Below are positions 31,416-42,207 of a stretch of DNA of 64,000 nt, in pieces. The stretch lies in assembly GCF_002846365.1 (NCBI RefSeq), contig NZ_PJMW01000001.1, positions 310,001 through 374,000 of the forward strand. The letters are read 5' to 3'. The notes under the pieces were generated by a model. It searched no databases and was not told the origin of the DNA. It was given only the letters and a program-made list of their open reading frames with translations. A program made the position numbers and the translations under genes. This stretch comes from Nocardia fluminea. Its GTDB lineage: Bacteria > Actinomycetota > Actinomycetes > Mycobacteriales > Mycobacteriaceae. The stretch's first letter is position 1. Each line of letters starts with the position of its first letter.

Positions 31416-32420
31416 CTAGGCCGAGCGTTCCTCCGATCTGCGCACCACATCGACGGCCTCGTCGGAGGCGAATTCGACGACGCGACGGACGCGAGAGTTG
31501 GCGACCGGTGCCAGGTCGACGACGATGGGTGCGCCCGCGGCGGGTTGGGTGATCGCGGTGATGCGGTCTTGGAGGAAGCCGCCGTCGGGGACGGGGACGC
31601 GGATGATGTCGCCCACGGTCAGCGCTTCGGCCCGGATTCGGCCGCCGGTGGCGGTGGGGTCGTGCGTGCCGCAGCGGGTGTGGCCCACGGTGGCGCCGAG
31701 ACCGCGTTCGGCGATGGTCCACCAGACCGGTGCGTCGGGTTCTTCCGGGCCGATCCGGGTATGCCAGGACAGGATTCGGTCGCGTTCGGCTTCGGCGTCG
31801 GCGCGGGTCTCGTGCAGGGACAGTTGGCGCCGGACCGGGGCGTTGCGGGGCCGGGTGGTGCCCGCGGCGCCGTCGACGACCAGAATCCAGCGGGCGCCGA
31901 CCGCTTCGTCGCGACGCGCGGTGACTCGTTTGGCCAGGGCGAGGCCCGGGGTGGCGCCGAGCCGGTCGGCGGCTTCCTCGATGCTCTCGACCAGCCCGAG
32001 CGCTCGCAGCAGTTCGGCGACCGACAGCTCCGAGGTGGCCAGTTCCTGGGCGAGTGCGGGCATGGGGGTGCGTCTGCGCCAGCCGATGCGGGCACAGTGC
32101 TCGTGGCGGGTGAACCACAGGCCGCTGCGGGAGCGGCGGTGATGGTCGATCACCACCGCCCACCAGTCCCATTCCGGTTCGGCGACGAGACGTGTGCGGA
32201 TCCAGCGTTCCCGTTCAGCGGTCGGTACCCGTTCCTCCGGTGGCACGAAATTGCGCAGTGCGGTGCGCACCGCCGATTCGGTGCGCCCGACCGTGATCGC
32301 CGTGCGGGCCAGATCGGCGCCCGCGCGCAGATCGTCGGCCAGTATCCGGTATTCCGATTCCCGCCAGGTGGTCCCGTGCTGGCGTGGCGGTCGCAGATCG
32401 CCGCGGTTGTCGTCACTCAT
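31416..32420 (-). CDS. Hypothetical protein with SANT/Myb-like N-terminus
   Basis: 334 aa from the ATG at 32420. Residues 14-55 (TWRESEYRILADDLRAGADL, then GRTESAVRTALRNFVP) have the layout of a SANT/Myb-like or RNA-polymerase-switch-type helix-turn-helix: W, E, L at intervals and GR-x-x-AVR in the last helix. The remainder contains Trp-rich segments (EPEWDWWAVVIDHH, RSRSGLWFTRHEHCARIGWRRR) and a late small-barrel-like segment (LTVGDIIRVPVPDGGF). I do not recognise the family; a DNA-binding function is an inference. Confidence 0.6.
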   Translation of the reverse strand: MSDDNRGDLRPPRQHGTTWRESEYRILADDLRAGADLARTAITVGRTESAVRTALRNFVPPEERVPTAERERWIRTRLVAEPEWDWWAVVIDHHRRSRSGLWFTRHEHCARIGWRRRTPMPALAQELATSELSVAELLRALGLVESIEEAADRLGATPGLALAKRVTARRDEAVGARWILVVDGAAGTTRPRNAPVRRQLSLHETRADAEAERDRILSWHTRIGPEEPDAPVWWTIAERGLGATVGHTRCGTHDPTATGGRIRAEALTVGDIIRVPVPDGGFLQDRITAITQPAAGAPIVVDLAPVANSRVRRVVEFASDEAVDVVRRSEERSA

Positions 32421-32547
32421 CTCGTGTGCCCCCGTTCTCGCACCGCCCGGCCACACTCGCGTCCGGGCTGGTTGTGTGACACTTCGACGATACCGAGGGG
32501 GTATGACAGAAAACCGCTCTCTGCCAGCGGCTTTCCAGCAACCGGAG

Positions 32548-33963
32548 TTATCCGGTGCGCACGGCGCCGCGACGGCCGAAGGTGTAATAGCCCGCGCAGA
32601 CCAGTACCGCCCAGACCGCTCCGACGACCAGCGCGGTACGCCCACCGTCGGTCCACAGCAACAGCACCACGACCAATCCGAGGAAACCCAGTGCGGCCCA
32701 GGTGGTGACGGGAGCGCCGGGCAGCCGGTAGTCGCTGCCGGGCAGTTCACCCGCCCGAACCTTGGCGCGATACTTGGTGTGGCACAGCAGGATCACGCTC
32801 CACACGACGATGATCCCGACAGTGCTCACCGAGGTGATGTAGGCGAAGGCCTTGTCCGGTGAGATCGCGTTGACGACCACCCCGATGACCATCGCGCCCG
32901 CCGAGGCGCAGATGCCGGTGAACGGCACCGACTGTGTGCTCAAGCTCGCGAACTTCGCGGGCGCTTCGTCACGCAACGCGAGGCTGCGCAGCATCCGGCC
33001 GGTGGAGTAGATGCCCGAATTGCACGACGAGAGGGCCGCGGTGAGCAGCACGAAGTTGATGATTCCCGCCGCGGCGGGGATGCCGATCTGTTCGAAGACC
33101 TCGACGAACGGGCTGCGCCCGGCGTGGAAGCTGCGCCAGCTCGCCACCGACATGATCACCACGAGCGCACCGACGTAGAACAGCCCGATCCGGAACGGCA
33201 GGGTGTTGATCGCCTTGCGCAGCGTGGTCTTGGGGTCGCGTGCCTCGCCCGCCGTGACCCCGACCAGTTCGACACCGACGTAGGCGAAGACGACGATCTG
33301 CAGCACGAGCAACGTCTGGCCGAACCCGTGCGGGAACATCCCGCCGTCGGCCCACAGATTGGTCACCGTGGGATCGGCGGCGTGACCGAAGCCGAACACC
33401 AGCACACCGATGCCGATCAAGATCATCGCCAGGATCGCGGTCACCTTGATGGCCGAGAACCAGAACTCGCCCTCACCGAAGAACCGCACCGAGATCAGGT
33501 TCGCGGTGAACAGCACCGCGAGCACGACCAGCGCGGTCACCCACTGCGGGATATCGAACCAGTACTGCACGTAGTGGCCGGCCACGGTGATCTCGGCCAT
33601 GCAGGTCGAGACCCACACCGCCCAGTACGACCAGCCGGTCGCGAACCCGGCGAACCGCCCGAGGAACTCATGGGCGTATTCGGCGAAACTGCCCGAGACC
33701 GGACGGTAGGTGAGCAGCTCACCGAGCGCGCGCATGATGACGAAGATCGCCAGACCGGCGGCGAGGTAGGCAAGGATCAGCGATGGGCCGGCCTGCTCGA
33801 TCGCCGCGCCGGAGCCGTAGAACAGGCCGGTGCCGATCGCACCGCCGATGGCGATCATCTGGATGGTGCGCGGGTTCAGGCCGCGTTCGTATCCCTCGGA
33901 TTCGGCCGTGGGGACGGACGCCACGGGGGCATCGGTGGACAGGCCGGAGCCGTCGGCTGACAT
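32548..33963 (-). CDS. Amino acid permease, AAT family (APC superfamily)
   Basis: 471 aa with 12 membrane helices from about residue 35. The first, unwound helix is [17 protein letters not shown], followed by [13 protein letters not shown] and [20 protein letters not shown], signature blocks of the D-Ser/D-Ala/Gly (CycA), GABA and asparagine permease group. [24 protein letters not shown] is the cytosolic loop of the family. Proton-coupled uptake of a neutral amino acid is likely. Confidence 0.9.
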   Translation of the reverse strand: MSADGSGLSTDAPVASVPTAESEGYERGLNPRTIQMIAIGGAIGTGLFYGSGAAIEQAGPSLILAYLAAGLAIFVIMRALGELLTYRPVSGSFAEYAHEFLGRFAGFATGWSYWAVWVSTCMAEITVAGHYVQYWFDIPQWVTALVVLAVLFTANLISVRFFGEGEFWFSAIKVTAILAMILIGIGVLVFGFGHAADPTVTNLWADGGMFPHGFGQTLLVLQIVVFAYVGVELVGVTAGEARDPKTTLRKAINTLPFRIGLFYVGALVVIMSVASWRSFHAGRSPFVEVFEQIGIPAAAGIINFVLLTAALSSCNSGIYSTGRMLRSLALRDEAPAKFASLSTQSVPFTGICASAGAMVIGVVVNAISPDKAFAYITSVSTVGIIVVWSVILLCHTKYRAKVRAGELPGSDYRLPGAPVTTWAALGFLGLVVVLLLWTDGGRTALVVGAVWAVLVCAGYYTFGRRGAVRTG

Positions 33964-34107
33964 GGAGCAGTCCTTCCTTCGCGTCGATCAGTCGTGCACG
34001 CTACCGCCCCGCAACCGTGGCCGGTGTCACCACCACCGGCACGCGGAAATACCGGCGGCCCGGCGCGGGTTGCCCTCCGTAGGGCTAATACACATTCGAG
34101 GAGGCTC

Positions 34108-35100
<993 letters not shown>

Positions 35101-35113
35101 GCGGTCAGCACAC

Positions 35114-35941
35114 TCAGCGCAGCTGGAATCCCCTGGCGGCCAAGGACTCCCGCAGCCGATGGCGGCCGTTGAGCGAGGCCGCCGAGGCCAGGCGCGCCAA
35201 GGTGCGCTCGGTCCACGAGAACGGCAGGCCCTGATCGGTGTAGATCTCGCCGATCCGCTGCTCGTACTCGGCGACCGGCTCGCGCTGGGCGGACAGGTCG
35301 TAGGTCTCGTGATGCAGCACCGCCGTCTGCGGCAGCCGCGGCTTGACCCTGGTGCCCTCCGCCGGGTCCGGGTGACCGACGACCAGACCGAAGACCGCGA
35401 AGACGTGGTCGGGCAGATTCAGCTCGGCGGCGACCGCTTCCGGGTCGTTGCGCAGCGCGCCGATGTAGACGGTGCCCAAGCCGAGGGATTCGGCAGCGAC
35501 CACCGCGTTCTGCGCGGCGAGCGCGGCGTCGACGAAGCCGACGTAGCTGGATTCGAGATAGTCCGCGCCCGCCAGCGGTGCGCCGTGATCGTCGGCCAGC
35601 TGACGCAACCGGGCGAAGTCGGCCGTCCAGACCAGCAGCACCGGCGCCTGCTCGATATGCGCCTGACCGCCCGCGATCGCGGCGAGCCTGGCTCGGCGCG
35701 CCGGGTCACGGACTTCGATGACGCTCCACACCTGCAGGTTCGACGAGGTCGCGGCCGACTGCGCGGCCGACACCAGCAGCCGGATCGTCTCCGGCGCCAC
35801 GGCATCCGGAAGATAGCGACGCACCGACTTGTGCGCGTGCAGCACCTCGAGCACCGGATTCCACTGCGCCGGGATCTCGGTGGCCGGGTCCGCGTAACGC
35901 TGCTGTAAGGGGTGGGCGGGGCTCGGTGCGGTCTGCGTCAT
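35114..35941 (-). CDS. Nitroreductase-family NADPH/FMN oxidoreductase (FRP/NfsA-like)
   Basis: 275 aa from the ATG at 35941. FMN-binding motifs: HKSVRRYLPDAV near residue 37, SAAQSAATSSNLQVWSVIEV, ALAAQNAVVAAESLGLGTVYIGALRN, and FAVFGLVVGHPDPAEGTRVKPRLP. This matches the Frp/NfsA group that reduces flavin, quinones or nitro compounds with NADPH. It might supply reduced flavin to luciferase-type monooxygenases, but it is not linked to them. Convergent with the gene ending at 35100. Confidence 0.88.
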   Translation of the reverse strand: MTQTAPSPAHPLQQRYADPATEIPAQWNPVLEVLHAHKSVRRYLPDAVAPETIRLLVSAAQSAATSSNLQVWSVIEVRDPARRARLAAIAGGQAHIEQAPVLLVWTADFARLRQLADDHGAPLAGADYLESSYVGFVDAALAAQNAVVAAESLGLGTVYIGALRNDPEAVAAELNLPDHVFAVFGLVVGHPDPAEGTRVKPRLPQTAVLHHETYDLSAQREPVAEYEQRIGEIYTDQGLPFSWTERTLARLASAASLNGRHRLRESLAARGFQLR

Positions 35942-36074
35942 AGGGATATCGTCGGCCAACGCGCCGCGGCCGTCTGCGGTAACCCTCACCGTGAACCGAA
36001 CGCGGTCTCCGTGCGGCCCGCCGATACAGTGGACGCGGGGAGCCCACCGACTGGTGGGACGAAGAGGGTGCGTC

Positions 36075-36713
36075 ATGGGCAAGGTGTTCGATCGGATCGA
36101 CGACAAGTTGCGGGCCTTCATCACCGAACAGCCGATGTTCTTCATCGGCACCGCTCCGTCGGTCGGCGGGCACGTGAACGTCTCCCCCAAGGGCTATCGC
36201 GACACCTTCGCGGTGATCGACGACCACACCGTCGCCTACCTCGATCTGTTCGGCAGCGGCTCGGAGACGATCGCCCACCTACGCGACAACGGCCGGATCA
36301 CCGTGATGTTCTGCTCGTTCACCCGCACCACCCGCATCCTGCGGCTCTTCGGCGTGGGCCGCGTGGTTCGCCCCGACTCCACCGAATTCGACTCGCTCCG
36401 TGAACATTTCGGCACCGGCCATACCGGCATCCGGGCGGTGGTGATGATCTCGGTCGACCGGATCGCCGACTCGTGTGGCTGGTCGGTGCCCAAACTCGAG
36501 CTCGTCGAGGAACGCACCATCCTCGACGAAGCCCACACCCGCCGCACCGACGCCGATTTCGCCCGCCGCATCGCCGGTGACAACTCCACCAGCATCGACG
36601 GGCTGCCCGCACTGGAGCCGGACCATCCGGTGCCCTCCACCGTGCGGCGCCGAGGTCAGGTCACCGGTACCGAGGTCACCGCGATCGCCGGTTCGGACAG
36701 GCTGCCGAGGTAG
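36075..36713 (+). CDS. Pyridoxamine 5'-phosphate oxidase-like FMN/F420 split-barrel protein
   Basis: 212 aa from the ATG at 36075. The split-barrel core begins FITEQPMFFIGTAPSVGGHVNVSPKGYRDTF and continues YLDLFGSGSETIAHLRDNGRITVMFCSF and RILRLFGVGRVV. A C-terminal extension of about 80 residues is common in this actinobacterial group. Reaction unknown. Its last 58 bases overlap the 3' end of the convergent SMP-30-like gene. Confidence 0.85.
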   Translation: MGKVFDRIDDKLRAFITEQPMFFIGTAPSVGGHVNVSPKGYRDTFAVIDDHTVAYLDLFGSGSETIAHLRDNGRITVMFCSFTRTTRILRLFGVGRVVRPDSTEFDSLREHFGTGHTGIRAVVMISVDRIADSCGWSVPKLELVEERTILDEAHTRRTDADFARRIAGDNSTSIDGLPALEPDHPVPSTVRRRGQVTGTEVTAIAGSDRLPR

Positions 36714-37660
36714 AGGGTGCCGTTGTGTTCGGCCACGGCGGTAACCAGCGCGTAGTCGGCGCCGTCTCGCTGCAGGTCGTGCACGAGGGTGCCGTCGAAA
36801 TCGAACGCGAGCACCCAGACCGAGCGGACGGGCGCGGGTGTCAGGCGATCCGGTAACGCGTCGACCAGTCGCCGCAGGATCCCCGGCAGCAGGAAGAGCC
36901 TGTCCAGCAACGGGTTACGTGGGGATACCAGGCCGACCCACACCAGTCCGTCGCTACCGACCAGCATGTTGTCGGGTGATCCCGGCAGGTTCTCGGCGAC
37001 GTGATCGGTGGTGCCCGCGCGCGGACCCGTCAGCCAGTATCGGGTGATCCGGTAGGCGCCGGTCTCGGCGACCAGCAGGCAGGATCGGTCGGGCGCGAGC
37101 ACCACACCGTTGGCGAACTGGAGGCCGTCGACGAGCACCTCCAGGTGTCCGTCCGGATCGCGCCGGACCAGTTGTCCGCTGCCGGAATGTTCCAGGATGT
37201 CGGTCATCCACTCCTCGAACGGCCACCGTCGCGACGAGATCGAGAAGTAGATCGTGCCGTCGTCGTCGCGAATCACGTTGCTGGGGAAGGCGATCGGGAC
37301 TCCGTCGATCTCCCCGACGACCACTTCGAGGTCCGCGCCCGGCTCGGCCAGCCGCAGGACGCCCCGCCCCGCGACGCAGATCAGCAGTGCGCCGTCGGCC
37401 TCGGCGTGCATGCCCAGCGGCCTGCCCCCGGCGTCGGCGATGCGCTCGACCGTGCCGCTCACCGGGTCGACGCGCCAGATCGCGCCGTCGTCGGTTCCGG
37501 TGACGATCCGGCCGTCGGGCAGCACCACGACGTCCTCGGGGCCATTACCCGGCAGCGGCAACAGGCGGATCGGCGGCATCGGCGGATCGCTGCGGGTCTG
37601 CCGCGCACGAGCGGTGGGGCGCGGCGGAGTCCAGCGGTGAGGGCGCATCGGCATGCCCAT
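36656..37660 (-). CDS. SMP-30/strictosidine-synthase-like beta-propeller protein
   Basis: 334 aa from the ATG at 37660; ATGs at 37684, 37654 and 37579 are also possible, and no ribosome site decides. Six-bladed propeller signatures: GPEDVVVLPDGRIVTGTDDG, RPLGMHAEADGALLICVAG, FPSNVIRDDDGTIYFSISSRRWP, LQFANGVVLAPDRSCLLVAETG, GSPDNMLVGSDGLVWVGLVSPRNP. Members include lactonases and paraoxonase-like hydrolases; plant strictosidine synthases share the fold. No signal peptide. Substrate unknown. Confidence 0.85.
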   Translation of the reverse strand: MGMPMRPHRWTPPRPTARARQTRSDPPMPPIRLLPLPGNGPEDVVVLPDGRIVTGTDDGAIWRVDPVSGTVERIADAGGRPLGMHAEADGALLICVAGRGVLRLAEPGADLEVVVGEIDGVPIAFPSNVIRDDDGTIYFSISSRRWPFEEWMTDILEHSGSGQLVRRDPDGHLEVLVDGLQFANGVVLAPDRSCLLVAETGAYRITRYWLTGPRAGTTDHVAENLPGSPDNMLVGSDGLVWVGLVSPRNPLLDRLFLLPGILRRLVDALPDRLTPAPVRSVWVLAFDFDGTLVHDLQRDGADYALVTAVAEHNGTLYLGSLSEPAIAVTSVPVT

Positions 37661-37779
37661 TGCTATCACGACGCGCCCCGCCACGGGCCCGGTGCCGGAA
37701 TCGACCGCGCCACAAGCGGTTCTGCGACGCGGTTTCGCGGTCGGCGACGCACGGCCTCGCAGACGGATAAAGTACGGCG

Positions 37780-38526
37780 GTGAACACCGGATCCGCCAGC
37801 TCGCTGCTCGATCATCTCCTCGAACCCCAGCCCGCGCCCGCCTGGTGGTTGGTGCTCGCCACCGCCGCGGTGGCGTTGATCCTGGTCGGCTACCCGCCGC
37901 TGTGGCGGCTGACCCGCGCCGCGGTGACCGTGGCGCACGAGGGCGGGCACGCGTTGGTCGCCCTGCTCACCGGCCGCAGGTTGCACGCGATCACGCTGCA
38001 CACCGACACTTCCGGTTTGACCGTGTCGAGCGGCAAACCGAGTGGTCCCGGCATGATTCTCACCGCGGCGGCCGGCTATCCGGCGCCCGCGCTGCTCGGG
38101 CTCGGCTACGCGGCGCTGCTGGGCACGGGCCGGGTCACGGTGATGCTGTGGGCGACGCTGGTGATGCTGGCGGCGGTGCTGATCAAGGTGCGCAATGTGT
38201 ACGGGCTGCTCACCGTGTTCGTGCTCGGCGCACTGGTGTTCGGGGTGTCGTGGTTCGGCAGCGACCTGCTCCAGGCCGCGTCGGCGTACCTCGCGGCGTG
38301 GTTCCTGCTGGCCGCCGCGGTGCGGCCGGTCTTCGAACTGCAACGCAGCCGACGCAGGCAACCGGGACGCACGGATTCCGATGCGGACCAGCTGGCCCGG
38401 TTGACCCATCTTCCCGCGGTGCTGTGGGTGTTGTTCTTCACCGCTGTCTGCCTGGCGGCGCTGGTCGTGGGCGCGATGCTGATGCTGGCCCCGGTCGAAG
38501 AACTGCACCCGCTGCTTCAGCGGTGA
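37780..38526 (+). CDS. M50-type (site-2 protease-like) integral membrane metallopeptidase
   Basis: 248 aa, GTG start. Zinc motif HEGGH at residues 50-54 (VTVAHEGGHALVALL) in the first transmembrane region, and several further membrane spans. The first 30 residues are hydrophobic. It resembles the M50B-like peptidase family of actinobacteria, in which an inner-membrane fold carries the HExxH-like site (here HEGGH). The C-terminal Asp of the LDG motif is not obvious. The last 10 bases overlap the convergent gluconokinase gene. Confidence 0.8.
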   Translation: MNTGSASSLLDHLLEPQPAPAWWLVLATAAVALILVGYPPLWRLTRAAVTVAHEGGHALVALLTGRRLHAITLHTDTSGLTVSSGKPSGPGMILTAAAGYPAPALLGLGYAALLGTGRVTVMLWATLVMLAAVLIKVRNVYGLLTVFVLGALVFGVSWFGSDLLQAASAYLAAWFLLAAAVRPVFELQRSRRRQPGRTDSDADQLARLTHLPAVLWVLFFTAVCLAALVVGAMLMLAPVEELHPLLQR

Positions 38527-39023
38527 TCGGCGAGCCAGTAGTCGACGGCCTCGGTGACGAGGGTGCTCGGCGGTTGCAGCGCGTTGAGGGTGACGCCGGC
38601 CTCGTCGGCTTGCAGCGGTTCGAGGGTGTCGAGCTGGGAATCGAGCAGCACCGTCGGCATGAAGTGACCGAGTCGGCCGGTCATCCGGCGTAGCAGTTCC
38701 TCGCGGGTGGCGGCCAGGTGGACGAAGTAGGTCTGCGGTGCCTTCGCGCGCAAGCGATCTCGATAGACCCGCCGCAACGCCGAGCAGCTCGCGACCCCGC
38801 CTGTGGTCCGGTGCTCGGCGAGCCAGTCGGCGACAGTGTCGAGCCAGGGCATCCGGTCCGCGTCGGTGAGCGGGATGCCCGCGGCCATCTTCTCGATATT
38901 GGCCTGCGGGTGGAAGTCGTCGCCTTCGGCGTACGGGACTTCGAGCCGGTCGGCGGTCAGCGCGCCGACGGTGGTCTTCCCACACCCCGACACCCCCATC
39001 ACCACGATGACAGGTTCGACCAC
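38517..39023 (-). CDS. gntK: Gluconokinase
   Basis: 168 aa, typical length. P-loop MGVSGCGKTTV at residues 9-19, then YAEGDDFHPQANIEKMAAGIPLTDADRMPWLD, the diagnostic gluconate-binding stretch, CSALRRVYRDRLR, and GHFMPTVLLDSQLDTLEPL. It phosphorylates gluconate to 6-phosphogluconate for the pentose-phosphate pathway. No gluconate transporter or GntR partner is adjacent. Confidence 0.95.
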   Translation of the reverse strand: MVEPVIVVMGVSGCGKTTVGALTADRLEVPYAEGDDFHPQANIEKMAAGIPLTDADRMPWLDTVADWLAEHRTTGGVASCSALRRVYRDRLRAKAPQTYFVHLAATREELLRRMTGRLGHFMPTVLLDSQLDTLEPLQADEAGVTLNALQPPSTLVTEAVDYWLADHR

Positions 39024-39111
39024 GGAGACCTCCTCGCCGCAAAGACCTACCCGGGGACGCCCGAGCGTCCCGTCCGACCGAGGGTAGTGGAGGCGACTCC
39101 CCCGGCGGCGA

Positions 39112-41151
39112 TCAGGGAATCGGGCGGTCGGTGGGCAGGTTGACGAAGCTCGGCGCCGCGGGGTCGAGACGGAGGTGCTGGGGCTCGAGACCGCTGGCGT
39201 TCAGCATCGGCCGGAACGGCAATGCCTTGGGCGCGTTGCCCGCGAAGACGTCGATCCGCAGCCGGTGTCCCGGCGCCAGCACCGCCTGGGTCGGGATGAC
39301 GGCCACATCGATATCGGTGGGCGCGCCGGGGACCACCGGGAGCAGCCGGTCGACGGTGAGTGGATTGAAGGGCGCGGTGAAGTCACCGTTGATCGAGCGC
39401 GCGCTGCGGCGTTCGTCGACGGCCCGCATCGACGAGGTGAGCTGACCGGTGGTGAGCACTGTCGAGGTACCGTCGGGCGACACGTCGTTGACGGTGACGT
39501 TCCAGAATCCGTCGGTGGCGTCGTGAACGGTGTTGAGCCGCACATTGATCGGACCCGAGATCACCGTCTGTTCGGTCAGCGGGGCGCTGGTGAAGGTGAG
39601 TCCGTTGCGTTCGGCGATGCGGGAGTCCTTCGCGCAGGTGTCGAGCGCGGCCGTCATGCCCGCTGAACCCTGCGCCGCGTCACGCGAGCACACCTGATTC
39701 AAACCCGGTGCGACGGTGAGAGTTTCGGTGGCCGATGGACCGGTGGCGCGCAGCGATCCGTCGTGCAGGCTGTCCTCGGTACTGCCGCTGGGTGCGGCGG
39801 AGAGATAGACGCGGCGATGCGTGACGCCGGGCTGCGGGAACTCTCGCAGGGTCACCCAGTTGCCGCCCTGCTGTTTCACCGTGACAGGCCCGAATCTCTC
39901 GACGCCGCTGTCGATGTCCTTGAGCCACTTGTCGAACCAGGCCCGCTGCAGGACATCCAGGCGCGGGGGCGCGCCGGGAACACCGGTGCCCGCACCGGGA
40001 TTGGCGTGATAGGTGTCGCCGACGACGAGCTGCTTGCGCCCGGCGGGCAGCGGAATCTGTTCGTAGAGCTTGGTCGCGCTGTTGGCGAAGATGTCGTGCC
40101 AGCCGCCGTAGACGAAGGTGGGCACCGTGACGTTCTCGGGGTGGCCCATGATCGCCTCACGGAAGGCCGAGGTGTCATCGAGCGCGCCGTCGAGCGCGGG
40201 CGGCATGTTCGACAGCGACGGGGTGAGCAGCGACTGGGCGAGCAGGTCGAAGTTGGTGGTCGGGTCGGCCAGGCGATCCTCGAACCAGGTCCAGTCGAAA
40301 CTGCCGTCGACCATCGAGGCCACATCGGGAACGAGTTTGAGCTGGTTGACCGAATTCAGCCACAGTGGCAGGAAGGTCGTGCCGACGCCGCCGCCGGGGG
40401 CGACCACGTCCCGCATGAGGTCGCTGCCGGGTTCGACCGGGAAGATCGCCTGCAACGCGGGCGGGGCGTTCTCGGCGGCGCGCAACTGGTTGATCCCGGA
40501 GTAGGAGCCGCCACTCATGCCGATGCGACCGTTCGACCAGGGCTGTGTGGCCGCCCAGTCGATCACCTCGCGGGTGTCGAGTTGTTCGCGCGCCCCCAGG
40601 GTGTCCCATTTGCCCTGCGACAGACCGGTTCCGCGCACATCGGCCACGACGACGGTGTAGCCGGCGCGGACGAGTTTACGGTCGACGCCGAGCATGGTCT
40701 GGATCATGCCGCCGTCCAGCGCCTGCATGAGGTCGCCGAAACCGCTGATCGGGGTGGTGGACAGGTTCAACCTGCGCACGATGTCGACGGCGGTGGACTG
40801 CAGACCCGGGATGGCGGCGGCCGATTCGATCAGACCCGTCATGAGTTTCGAATAGGGCGTGAGGCTGACGATCACCGGAAGTGGCTTCTGCTCGATCACC
40901 CCCGCGGCGTCGGCCGGGCGGTAGACGTCGGCTTTGAGCACCACGCCGTCGCTCATCGCGATCTGGACGCCGCGCTCCACCCGCACCTCCGGGTACGCGC
41001 CCGGCCCGTCGTGCTGAGCGGTCCAGTGCGCGCTCGGCGCGTCCGGCGGCTGCCCACCGGCGGGACCACCGCCGCACCCGAGCACGACGACCACCGCGAG
41101 GACCGTCACCAGCATCCGGACGAACCCGCGTTCCGAACCTCTATCCACCAT
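39112..41151 (-). CDS. CocE/NonD-type X-Pro dipeptidyl-peptidase-like hydrolase, exported lipoprotein
   Basis: 679 aa from the ATG at 41151, which has GGAG 7 bases upstream. Hydrophobic signal MLVTVLAVVVVLGCGGG with a lipobox Cys. Alpha/beta-hydrolase core: DVRGTGLSQGKW, WSNGRIGMSGGSYSGINQL (nucleophile Ser in GGSYSG), VPTFVYGGWHDIF (acid) and GDTYHANPG (base). The C-terminal PepX_C jelly roll runs from about 480 to the end (ISGPINVRLNTVHDATDGFWNVTVNDVSP). Probably cleaves esters or acyl-amides outside the cell membrane. Confidence 0.88.
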   Translation of the reverse strand: MVDRGSERGFVRMLVTVLAVVVVLGCGGGPAGGQPPDAPSAHWTAQHDGPGAYPEVRVERGVQIAMSDGVVLKADVYRPADAAGVIEQKPLPVIVSLTPYSKLMTGLIESAAAIPGLQSTAVDIVRRLNLSTTPISGFGDLMQALDGGMIQTMLGVDRKLVRAGYTVVVADVRGTGLSQGKWDTLGAREQLDTREVIDWAATQPWSNGRIGMSGGSYSGINQLRAAENAPPALQAIFPVEPGSDLMRDVVAPGGGVGTTFLPLWLNSVNQLKLVPDVASMVDGSFDWTWFEDRLADPTTNFDLLAQSLLTPSLSNMPPALDGALDDTSAFREAIMGHPENVTVPTFVYGGWHDIFANSATKLYEQIPLPAGRKQLVVGDTYHANPGAGTGVPGAPPRLDVLQRAWFDKWLKDIDSGVERFGPVTVKQQGGNWVTLREFPQPGVTHRRVYLSAAPSGSTEDSLHDGSLRATGPSATETLTVAPGLNQVCSRDAAQGSAGMTAALDTCAKDSRIAERNGLTFTSAPLTEQTVISGPINVRLNTVHDATDGFWNVTVNDVSPDGTSTVLTTGQLTSSMRAVDERRSARSINGDFTAPFNPLTVDRLLPVVPGAPTDIDVAVIPTQAVLAPGHRLRIDVFAGNAPKALPFRPMLNASGLEPQHLRLDPAAPSFVNLPTDRPIP

Positions 41152-41398
41152 GAATCGCTCCCGACCGGTTCGTCTCCAACGTTGACCAAGCCACCGCACG
41201 ATCGGCGCGGAAACTGTAACAGGGGTAACGAGTTTGCCGGGTGAGCGTCGGCCCGCTCGGACTGTCGCTGTTAATACACGTTGTTCCAGTTCAGCGCGGT
41301 CGCGAGGTACACGCTCCTGTCGGTGGCTGGTGGTTGACTGGCCCCGTGCCGGTGCGGTTGGGGCCGGCCTTCATCCATCGCCGAGGAGGACGTTCGAC

Positions 41399-42202
41399 AT
41401 GCCGACACGCGACGAAGCTTGGCCGCAGGGAACCCCCTGCTGGATCGACTGTCAGGTGGACGACACCGCCGCCGCCCGCGACTTCTATCGCACACTGTTC
41501 GGCTGGGAGGTCCAGGACGGCCCCGCCGAAGCCGGCGGCTATCTCATGGCCGTGCTCGACGGCAGGCCCGCGGCGGGCATCGGCCCCAAACCCGAAGGCA
41601 TGGCCGGGATGCCGTCCGTGTGGACCACCTACTTCGCCGCCGAACGCGCCGACGAGATCGCCGAACGGGTGAGCAAGTCGGGCGGGCAGGTGTTCATGCC
41701 GCCGTTCGATGTCCTCGACGTCGGGCGGATGTTCATCGCCGCCGACCCCGCGGGCGGCGCCTTCGGTGTGTGGGAAGCCAAGGCCCACCACGGTGCCGGG
41801 GTGTTCAATCAGCACGGCGCCTATTGCTGGAACGAACTGCACACCCCCGCCTACGAGCAGGCACACGAGTTCTACAACCAGGTGTTCGGCTGGCAGTACA
41901 ACGAGATCGGCGACGGGGAGACCTTCATCTACTCCACCTTCGCCCTGCCCGGTGACAGCCACGAACTCGGCGGCCTGATGGATGCCTCAGCGCTGGGCAC
42001 CCCGCCCTACTGGCTCACCTGGATCCAGGTCGACGACACCGACGGCTGCCTGGCCACGGCCACCGAGCTGGGAGCTTCGGTGATCATGGGCCCCGACGAC
42101 AGCCCGTTCGGCCGGACGGGAATTCTGCAGGCGCCCCAGGGCGAGGTGTTCGGCGTGATCGATACGGCCAAGGCGGTCGGCGAGGTCCCCACCGGGTCCT
42201 GA
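41399..42202 (+). CDS. Two-domain VOC (glyoxalase/dioxygenase) family protein
   Basis: 267 aa from the ATG at 41399 with GAGGAGG 7 bases before. Two tandem VOC domains: residues 10-125 (PCWIDCQVDDTAAARDFYRTLFGWEV, VFMPPFDVLDVGRMFIAADPAGGAFGVWE) and 137-258 (YCWNELHTPAYEQAHEFYNQVFGWQY, TGILQAPQGEVFGVID). Resembles hydroxylase-like proteins of the CFP30/antibiotic resistance-type VOC group. Reaction unknown. Confidence 0.85.
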   Translation: MPTRDEAWPQGTPCWIDCQVDDTAAARDFYRTLFGWEVQDGPAEAGGYLMAVLDGRPAAGIGPKPEGMAGMPSVWTTYFAAERADEIAERVSKSGGQVFMPPFDVLDVGRMFIAADPAGGAFGVWEAKAHHGAGVFNQHGAYCWNELHTPAYEQAHEFYNQVFGWQYNEIGDGETFIYSTFALPGDSHELGGLMDASALGTPPYWLTWIQVDDTDGCLATATELGASVIMGPDDSPFGRTGILQAPQGEVFGVIDTAKAVGEVPTGS

Positions 42203-42207
42203 GCTCG

